From: Deltaproteobacteria bacterium
GTDB lineage: Bacteria; Desulfobacterota; Desulfobacteria; Desulfobacterales; JAUVGT01
Assembly (NCBI GenBank): GCA_030593645.1
Contig: JAUVGT010000138.1
Span: 1 to 11,095 of the forward strand
Length of the DNA: 11,095 nucleotides
Reading direction: 5' to 3'
Shown here: positions 5,795 to 11,095 of the stretch, in pieces
Numbering within the stretch: the first letter of the stretch is position 1
Layout of the letters: each line of letters starts with the position of its first letter
Translations under genes and position numbers: made by a program
The notes under the pieces: model-generated
Databases searched by the model: none
Told to the model about the DNA's origin: nothing
The model's input: the letters and a program-made list of their open reading frames with translations, nothing else

Positions 5795-7141
5795 ATGGAT
5801 TCTGCATTAATACCCAATGGCGTAAAGCGCTGTTCAATGGGAAAATTCCTCCTGTGGAACTCAATTATCGGCCTTGTACTTTTATGGGGCGTTTTTGCCT
5901 TGCTGCTTTGCTGGATCAAGGGCCTTAACCAGACCAACATGAACAACGCCTATGGATTTGCCTTGTGGATCTGGGCGGATCTGGCGGTGATTGCTCTGGG
6001 CGGCGGGGCCTTTTTTACCGGGTTTTTAAGATATATCGTGGGCAAGGAAGAACTAAAAAATATTATCAACTATGCTGTTCTCATCGGATTTATCTGCTAC
6101 AGTGCCGCGCAGCTTATTCTGGGCATTGATATTGGTCAGCCCCTAAGAGGGTGGTTTATTTTCTGGCACGCGAATATCCATTCCATGCTGACCGAAGTTG
6201 CATTTTGTCTGTCATGCTATTTTATTGTTCTCTGCATCGAATACATACCGCTTATTCTTGAAAACCGGCAAACGGACAAGGTACCGTTTTTTCATAACCT
6301 GACCCATAACATGCATGAAGTCATGGCCATATTCGCAGCAACCGGCGCGTTCCTGTCATTTTTTCACCAGGGATCATTGGGCGGAGTTTCAGGGGTACTC
6401 TTTGGACGGCCATTCGGATTCAGGGAACATATTTTTGGAACCATATGGCCGTATACCTTTTTTCTGTTTACGTGGTCGGCTGCCGCATGCGGTCCCTGTT
6501 TTACGATCCTGGTTACAAAAATCACGGAAAAAATCGCCGGGAAAAAACTTGTTAAAGACAATGTCATCGATCTCCTTGCCAAAATATCCGGCTGGATGAT
6601 TTTGACATACATTATAGCAAAGACCGCGGATACGTTGTACTGGGCGTTTGTTACCGCTCCTTCCACGGGTTTTATTCTCGCGAAATTTTATACTGAAAAT
6701 CCCGGTTCAGTATACGGGTATTGGATACTGTTCCTTGAAATAGTTATTTGTGGATTTGTTCCCGCATTATTTCTAATCGTAAAAAAATGGAGAAGAACAC
6801 CGGTTTTACTTTGGACTGCAATTATTCTGGCGGTGATTGGCGTCAGCTTAAACAGGTGGGTGCTGGTACTGCAGGTTCTGGCGGTGCCGGTTATGCCGTT
6901 TACAGACTGGAACATTTATTTTCCGAGCTGGCAGGAAATCGCTACAACTATTCTTCCGGTCGCTTACGGTATTCTGCTGATTATGATATCATATCGGTAT
7001 TTGCCCATATTCCCTCAGGAGGCTGAGTTAAATCCGATTGAGCCTGAACCTGAGCCAGAACAGGAAGCCAAACCTGAAGGGAAAGCAGAAGAAATAAAAA
7101 CAAAAGCCGGGGAACCGGAATTAAAACCCGCGGAAGCATAA
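5795..7141 (+). CDS. qrcD: QrcD: NrfD/PsrC-like integral membrane quinone-binding subunit of Qrc
   Basis: This 448-aa polytopic membrane protein has about ten hydrophobic segments (roughly 19-40, 58-80, 91-111, 131-154, 173-193, 213-243, 263-283, 308-329, 335-352, 383-402), as in NrfD-like subunits of Qrc and alternative complex III. The family carries no cofactors and provides the menaquinone site. Conserved-looking polar features within helices include HANIHSMLTE (125-134) and HNMHEV (171-176). The protein ends in a hydrophilic Pro/Glu/Lys-rich tail (about 405-448) with repeated PE units, which looks disordered. The start is chosen by an AGGAG Shine-Dalgarno (5780-5784) ten bases upstream. 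It is followed 21 bp later by a small membrane protein gene in the same transcription unit. Confidence 0.9.
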   Translation: MDSALIPNGVKRCSMGKFLLWNSIIGLVLLWGVFALLLCWIKGLNQTNMNNAYGFALWIWADLAVIALGGGAFFTGFLRYIVGKEELKNIINYAVLIGFICYSAAQLILGIDIGQPLRGWFIFWHANIHSMLTEVAFCLSCYFIVLCIEYIPLILENRQTDKVPFFHNLTHNMHEVMAIFAATGAFLSFFHQGSLGGVSGVLFGRPFGFREHIFGTIWPYTFFLFTWSAAACGPCFTILVTKITEKIAGKKLVKDNVIDLLAKISGWMILTYIIAKTADTLYWAFVTAPSTGFILAKFYTENPGSVYGYWILFLEIVICGFVPALFLIVKKWRRTPVLLWTAIILAVIGVSLNRWVLVLQVLAVPVMPFTDWNIYFPSWQEIATTILPVAYGILLIMISYRYLPIFPQEAELNPIEPEPEPEQEAKPEGKAEEIKTKAGEPELKPAEA

Positions 7142-7162
7142 AGAGAGACCAGGAGGGAAGAT

Positions 7163-7324
7163 ATGTTGCCATTTATTAGTTTCGAATGGGTATGGGATAT
7201 GGGCCATTTGGTATTTCATGGGGGGCTCTGGTACGCTCTCAATATCATCGGCCTGGCCATGACCTATTGTGTTCTGAAAACGATTTATGATACATATAAG
7301 GGTAAAGGCGCTCAACACCATTAA
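7163..7324 (+). CDS. 53-aa single-pass membrane protein, last gene of the qrc transcription unit
   Basis: An ATG at 7163 opens a 53-codon frame ending with TAA at 7322-7324. It is preceded by the strongest Shine-Dalgarno of the operon (AGGAGGG, 7151-7157, five bases before the ATG), starts 21 bp after qrcD, and ends 28 bp before a strong intrinsic terminator. The product has an aromatic, His-containing N-terminus (W9, W11, H15, H19), one hydrophobic segment (about residues 20-40: WYALNIIGLAMTYCVL) and a short basic His-ending tail (KGKGAQHH). This is the layout of small accessory subunits of membrane oxidoreductases. I do not recognise a named family. The inferred role is assembly or stabilisation of Qrc, perhaps next to QrcD. 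The position, ribosome binding site and clean termination make it very likely a real gene. Confidence 0.8.
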   Translation: MLPFISFEWVWDMGHLVFHGGLWYALNIIGLAMTYCVLKTIYDTYKGKGAQHH

Positions 7325-7352
7325 TATCCATTAATCATTCACACTAAAAAAT

Positions 7353-7393
7353 AAAAGCGTTTTCCTGTGTTCATATAGGTAAACGCTTTTTTT
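7353..7393 (+). terminator. Rho-independent terminator of the qrc operon
   Basis: AAAAGCGTTTTCCT (7353-7366) pairs with AGGTAAACGCTTTT (7377-7390) at 13 of 14 positions across a 10-base loop, followed directly by an uninterrupted T tract ending at 7393. The A-rich 5' arm would also make it usable on the opposite strand. It separates the qrc unit from comEC. Confidence 0.9.
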
Positions 7394-7406
7394 GTTAATA
7401 TTTTAA

Positions 7407-7435
7407 GATCTTCTCCAGCTATGTTGGAGAAGATC
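7407..7435 (+). promoter_or_regulatory. Perfect 11-bp hairpin in the comEC leader, containing the likely Shine-Dalgarno
   Basis: GATCTTCTCCA (7407-7417) and TGGAGAAGATC (7425-7435) pair perfectly across a 7-base loop (GCTATGT). The 3' arm contains GGAGAAG (7426-7432), the only purine-rich Shine-Dalgarno-like sequence ahead of the comEC start at 7447. In the folded leader this site would be paired with CTTCTCC of the 5' arm. No T tract follows on the plus strand, so it is not a terminator. Translational control or a temperature-sensitive leader is an inference. A plain regulator-binding palindrome is the alternative. Confidence 0.55.
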
Positions 7436-7446
7436 CATTAAGATAA

Positions 7447-10128
7447 ATGAAGGAAACAGTCCATAACCGGCCATCAGTTCCACTTTTAATCTGCCTGGTC
7501 ATCGGGATTATTTCAGGTTCAGAATTATCCGGGTATCACAGTGCGGCATATATTCTACTCTGTGCCGGGATTGGATCATTGCTTTACACGATTGTTCAAA
7601 AACAAAGCGGATCCATATCACTATTTATCCTTTTTTTTGTGCTCGGTTACATTTCAATCCAGCCATGGATTGCTCCGGATTTTCCTTCAAATCATATCAC
7701 CGCATTTATCAGCACTCAGAAAACAGATATTGTCGGTATTGTCGATTCAAAACCGATCATAGTGAATAACAGACAAAAACTGGTATTAAAAGTTGAGACA
7801 CTAAAAAAGAATCATTCAGTTATCCACGCTGAAGGGAAAATGAGTGTCACCATTTATAGGAGTGATCAAATACTTGAGCGAGGAGATAGAATTTCTTTTT
7901 TCGGTAAAATCCGTTCGATCAGAAATTTTGAAAACCAGGGAGGGTTTAATTATCAGAATTATCTGGCATATAAAAAAATCTGGTGTTCATCATATGCCCA
8001 GGGGAAAAATATTAAATTGTTAAACAGGGGATCAACGTCACTTTACCGTAAAGTGTTTGATAAAGCGCAGACCAAAATATCACACCTCATAGAAAAAACC
8101 GGTAGGGGTGAACACCAGGATATTTTAAAGGCACTGATCATCGGTGAACGTCACGGGATATCGTCTTCTCTTCGTGAAGCCTTTAACCGGGCGGGGGTAT
8201 CGCATGTACTTGCCATTTCAGGATTGCATATCGGTATTGTCGCCACTGTAGCATTCTTATTTTTTTCCAGTATCCTGTCTTGTTTTAAAGTGTTTTTATG
8301 GACCGCTTCTGTTAGAAAGGGGGCGGCCGTATTATCTTTCTTTCCAGTGTTAATTTACGCGCTGCTTGCCGGGATGTCTCCTTCGACCCAGCGAGCTTTG
8401 CTGATGGTCACTGTATTCCTCATGACATTTCTCTTTGAAAGAGAACAGGACCTGATAAATACTCTGACTATTGCAGCGATATTGATTCTGGTTATCCATC
8501 CACCATCTCTTTTTTATATATCATTTCAGCTGTCATTTACTTCAGTTTTTTTTATCATTTATGGCCTGTCAACAATCAGTAAACGTAAAGAATTAAATCA
8601 AACGGAAGGTCTGAGTAAGAAGTCTAATGTTATGATGTCCAGGAGCATTACTTTTTTTCTTGTATCTTTTTTCGCCATTCTTGGTACACTTCCGCTGGTT
8701 ATGTACTATTTTAACCAGGTTTCTCTTATCGGCCTATTCGCGAATTTTATCATTATACCTTTAATCGGTTTTATCGCGGTTCCCCTGGGTTTGTTAGCCG
8801 TTTTCATATATCCCGTAAATGCTGAAATTGCTTCTTGGTTTATTAAGGGCAGCACGGCTGTATTAATACCGGCAATAAAACTTGTAAGGTTATTCGCTGA
8901 TTTGAAGTTTTCGGCGGTAAAAACCTTTACACCTTCGTTTTTTGAGATCGGATGTTATTACATCCTTCTCCTTTTAATATTGAATGTCAGGTCAACGAAA
9001 AATGAAGGTTACAGAAGAAATGAAGATAATCCGGGAGAGATAAATACTGCACTCTTGTACCGGATATTTAAGAAGATAAAACCATTCATGCACCTCCCTG
9101 ATTCTATGTGTTCAAAGATCGAAATGGCTGTGGAAAAACTGAAAACTAAGACCGGTACAGGAAAATTATTAAACAGGTTATGTATAATATTAATAGTGCT
9201 GTTTATCGGGATAGATATCTGCTACTGGCTGAACAGACGTCTGTGGAATGATGATTTCAGGGTAACCGTTTTGGATGTCGGGCAAGGAAGCGCCAATTTG
9301 CTGGAGCTTCCGAACGGATACTGTATGATGGTAGATGGCGGAGGGTTTTCAGATAACACGGTTTTTGATATAGGGGAACGTGTTATAGCCCCATTATTAT
9401 GGCGAAAAAAAATAATGACCATAGATACGTTGGTTTTATCCCACCCGAATAGCGACCATTTAAACGGCCTGATATATATCGCGTCTAATTTCAATGTGAA
9501 AAATATCTGGACAAATGGTGAGACTAGGAATACAGCAGGCTATCATATTCTGATGTCTGTGGTTAAGAATAAAAAAATTTACAAACCTGATTTTTTAAAT
9601 ATGAACTTGGAATATTTAATAAACGGTGTGAAATTGAATATTTTATATCCCCCGCAAAACTTTATTGACCGGAAAAAAAATGAAAGATGGCGAAATAGCA
9701 ACAATAATTCACTGGTAATAAAAGCGGAATATAAATTAAGCACATTTCTATTCCCCGGTGACATTATGGAAAGGGCCGAAACAGAAATTGTCGAGCTTGC
9801 CGGTGCGGAATTGAAAAGCACTGTTCTTATCGCGCCTCACCACGGAAGCAAATCATCAAGTTCTAAACTTTTCCTGGATGCGGTTCAGCCGGAGTATGTT
9901 GTTATCTCGGCCGGATCGGAAAATAAATTTGGATTCCCTCATCCGGCGATCATTTCAAGGTATAAGCAATTGAATTATAATATATTAAGGACAGACAATC
10001 ACGGGGCAATTACAATGTTAAGCGACGGTATCGACATGGAAGTGATATTAAATAGAACCTGTCTTAAAAAAAAGATTAGAGTTGAGGGCAAGGCACAGGC
10101 CAGTGAAAAAATGGAACCTGAGAAATAA
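7447..10128 (+). CDS. comEC: ComEC/Rec2-family DNA internalisation protein with C-terminal metallo-beta-lactamase-like domain
   Basis: This 893-aa membrane protein has the full ComEC architecture. Three hydrophobic segments in the first 75 residues are followed by a soluble beta-rich region (about 85-195) matching the OB-like N-terminal domain. The membrane competence domain (about 225-515) includes the family signature HVLAISGLHIG (253-263). After a charged linker and one more TM segment near 578-596 comes a metallo-beta-lactamase-like domain: VLDVGQGSANL (about 607-617), DGGG (about 629-632), SHPNSDHLNG (about 664-673), FPGD (about 769-772) and PHHGSKSS (about 797-804). ComEC forms the inner-membrane channel for single-stranded DNA uptake; the C-terminal domain is proposed to be a nuclease. 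The metal motif reads H-x-N-x-D-H rather than H-x-H-x-D-H. The length is at the upper end for the family, partly from the 517-575 linker. The start lacks a close Shine-Dalgarno; see the upstream hairpin. Confidence 0.93.
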   Translation: MKETVHNRPSVPLLICLVIGIISGSELSGYHSAAYILLCAGIGSLLYTIVQKQSGSISLFILFFVLGYISIQPWIAPDFPSNHITAFISTQKTDIVGIVDSKPIIVNNRQKLVLKVETLKKNHSVIHAEGKMSVTIYRSDQILERGDRISFFGKIRSIRNFENQGGFNYQNYLAYKKIWCSSYAQGKNIKLLNRGSTSLYRKVFDKAQTKISHLIEKTGRGEHQDILKALIIGERHGISSSLREAFNRAGVSHVLAISGLHIGIVATVAFLFFSSILSCFKVFLWTASVRKGAAVLSFFPVLIYALLAGMSPSTQRALLMVTVFLMTFLFEREQDLINTLTIAAILILVIHPPSLFYISFQLSFTSVFFIIYGLSTISKRKELNQTEGLSKKSNVMMSRSITFFLVSFFAILGTLPLVMYYFNQVSLIGLFANFIIIPLIGFIAVPLGLLAVFIYPVNAEIASWFIKGSTAVLIPAIKLVRLFADLKFSAVKTFTPSFFEIGCYYILLLLILNVRSTKNEGYRRNEDNPGEINTALLYRIFKKIKPFMHLPDSMCSKIEMAVEKLKTKTGTGKLLNRLCIILIVLFIGIDICYWLNRRLWNDDFRVTVLDVGQGSANLLELPNGYCMMVDGGGFSDNTVFDIGERVIAPLLWRKKIMTIDTLVLSHPNSDHLNGLIYIASNFNVKNIWTNGETRNTAGYHILMSVVKNKKIYKPDFLNMNLEYLINGVKLNILYPPQNFIDRKKNERWRNSNNNSLVIKAEYKLSTFLFPGDIMERAETEIVELAGAELKSTVLIAPHHGSKSSSSKLFLDAVQPEYVVISAGSENKFGFPHPAIISRYKQLNYNILRTDNHGAITMLSDGIDMEVILNRTCLKKKIRVEGKAQASEKMEPEK

Positions 10129-10444
10129 GTCAAAGTGCCGATTTACAGTTGAATCTGCATGCGATTGTACGAAAAAGGATACTGTTTCAGCGAGAATTAT
10201 TGATAACTAACCATAATAGTTGACTTAATCATGTTAATGACGTAACATGGTAAAACTTTTTAGTGGCGACATCTGATTATATCAGCCTGAATCAAATAAT
10301 ATATGAAATACAAAGTGTTTAAAACGGTTACTCAGAAGCGGTGGTGTTTTGAATGGTTTGAATGATGTTATTTAACTGGGATGGAATTGGTAGAAATCAC
10401 TTAAAACAAACTTAAAACCCTGGAAAGAAATTCAGGAGTGATTG
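10129..10444. other. Intergenic region between comEC and the cNMP-binding protein gene
   Basis: This 316-bp stretch contains no supported gene and no convincing terminator for comEC. It holds a promoter-like sequence overlapping a perfect palindrome (10220-10249) and an AGGAG Shine-Dalgarno at 10434-10438. A 20-codon frame at 10303 has no ribosome binding site. Confidence 0.6.
10220..10249 (+). promoter_or_regulatory. Promoter-like sequence overlapped by a perfect palindrome (candidate operator)
   Basis: TTGACT (10220-10225), a 17-bp spacer and TAACAT (10243-10248) resemble a sigma70 promoter. The perfect inverted repeat CATGTTA-N6-TAACATG (10230-10249) fills the end of the spacer and covers the -10, where a bound protein would repress. 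It would give a leader of nearly 190 bases before the downstream gene. No regulator is identified. Confidence 0.45.
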
Positions 10445-11095
10445 TTGGAAACCGAACTGAACAGGCAAAGAAGCATTGCCAGACACATTATTGACGGGTC
10501 AATTACAATTGATTCAGTATCTGAGTTTGAGAGTATGCTCAAGATATTCCCCAATAACCCGGCTTTATACAGTGCTTTTGGCGATTTGCAGGTAAAGAAG
10601 GAAATGATGGATGACGCGGCATTTTCCTACAAGAAAGCCGCACAGCTCTATATTGAATCTGGTATGATGCTGTCTGCAATTCTGACTAAAATATTGGAAT
10701 GGAGGATAGAAAAACCGACCCACGAAGAAGGACGTCGATTTCATGCCTCTCTTTGCAATGGGAATTTTGAAGAAACACCCCTGCAGGAATTTTTTACAAG
10801 TCTTTCATACCCTGAAATGGTTGCGATAACCAATCGGCTGGTGCGTGTACGCTTACCAGGCAACAAAGTAGTAAAAAAAATTGGTGATGTTGATAATAGT
10901 CTGTATTTTATTGCGTCAGGAACCATCAGTGACACTATTTATCAACCATTGGGCAAAAAAGAAGAGGTCAACCGGAAATCGACTATCTATCTTTCAAAAA
11001 ACGATTTTTTCGGGGAATTATTTCCGTTTGATGAAGAAAACCTGTCCAAATCGTACGTTGAAACGGTTACCTCGGTGGAAATGGGGAAAATATCA
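10445..11095 (+). CDS. Cyclic nucleotide-binding domain protein with helical TPR-like N-terminus (3' end beyond window)
   Basis: From a TTG at 10445 an open frame runs 217 codons to the window edge. An in-frame TGA at 10439-10441 rules out an earlier start. AGGAG (10434-10438) lies six bases before this TTG; a TTG at 10442 is too close to it. Residues 1-100 are helical, with a TPR-like pair around 38-72 (PNNPALYSAFGDL, then DDAAFSYKKAAQLYIESG). Residues about 115-217 match the start of a cyclic nucleotide-binding domain: LPGNKVVKKIGDVDNSLYFI (138-155, with A-S-G-T next) and NDFFGE (186-191), the beta-roll and phosphate-cassette-side motifs. The ligand is presumably cAMP or c-di-GMP, but the cassette region is not complete here. 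No output domain is visible, so a signalling or regulatory role is inferred. It lies downstream of comEC on the same strand, probably with its own promoter. Confidence 0.85.
   Translation, partial: METELNRQRSIARHIIDGSITIDSVSEFESMLKIFPNNPALYSAFGDLQVKKEMMDDAAFSYKKAAQLYIESGMMLSAILTKILEWRIEKPTHEEGRRFHASLCNGNFEETPLQEFFTSLSYPEMVAITNRLVRVRLPGNKVVKKIGDVDNSLYFIASGTISDTIYQPLGKKEEVNRKSTIYLSKNDFFGELFPFDEENLSKSYVETVTSVEMGKIS

Noticed and set aside
1894..7141. Alternative complex III (act) or polysulfide/tetrathionate reductase operon instead of qrc
   Set aside because: ACIII clusters carry a fused Mo-fold/FeS ActB and extra subunits (ActD, ActE, ActF). Polysulfide reductases lack the multiheme cytochrome. 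The separate QrcB and QrcC genes with a leading membrane-anchored multiheme cytochrome fit Qrc best.
10303..10365. 20-codon frame beginning MKYKVFKTV between comEC and the cNMP-binding protein gene
   Set aside because: It is too short and has no ribosome binding site.
1..11095. CRISPR arrays, tRNA or rRNA genes, phage or toxin-antitoxin modules
   Set aside because: No regularly spaced repeats, no cloverleaf-like sequences and no such gene families were seen in reading both strands.

Overview
The window looks like a chromosomal segment of a sulfate-reducing member of the Desulfobacterota, probably Desulfobacterales. The main reason is a complete gene set for the Qrc menaquinone reductase complex (qrcABCD), which is characteristic of sulfate reducers that feed periplasmic electrons into the quinone pool. 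The moderately AT-rich composition, a lysine-rich histone H1-like protein and long, repeat-bearing intergenic DNA fit that placement. The taxonomic call is inference; no rRNA or other marker gene is present.

Layout. 1-327 (minus) is the N-terminal part of a UvrD/Rep-type helicase cut by the window edge. It diverges from 497-862 (plus), a small lysine-rich, coiled-coil plus winged-helix DNA-binding protein with a good sigma70 promoter. 863-1893 is about 1 kb without a convincing gene. It holds a 179-bp fold-back palindrome with 31-bp imperfect terminal inverted repeats (1158-1336, MITE-like), a 13-bp tandem duplication and small inverted repeats, and ends in the qrc promoter region. 1894-7141 is qrcA-qrcB-qrcC-qrcD. 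It is followed 21 bp later by a 53-aa single-TM small protein gene (7163-7324) that has the best Shine-Dalgarno sequence of the operon, then a strong intrinsic terminator (7353-7393). 7447-10128 is comEC, preceded by a perfect 11-bp hairpin that contains its only plausible Shine-Dalgarno. 10129-10444 is a leader region with a promoter-like sequence overlapping a perfect palindrome. 10445 to the end is a TTG-started protein with a helical, TPR-like N-terminus and a cyclic nucleotide-binding domain, truncated by the window edge.

How the genes work together. QrcA (multiheme cytochrome c, membrane-anchored) should take electrons from periplasmic cytochrome c3-type carriers fed by hydrogenases and formate dehydrogenases. 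QrcB (Tat-exported molybdopterin-oxidoreductase-fold subunit) and QrcC (four-cluster ferredoxin-like subunit) form the periplasmic module, and QrcD (NrfD-like, about ten TM helices) is the quinone-site membrane subunit. The 53-aa protein sits in the same transcription unit and is a candidate unrecognised accessory subunit. ComEC (DNA uptake channel) and the cNMP-binding protein are separate functional units. The most interesting items are the fold-back element, the small qrc-linked membrane protein and the Shine-Dalgarno-containing hairpin ahead of comEC.
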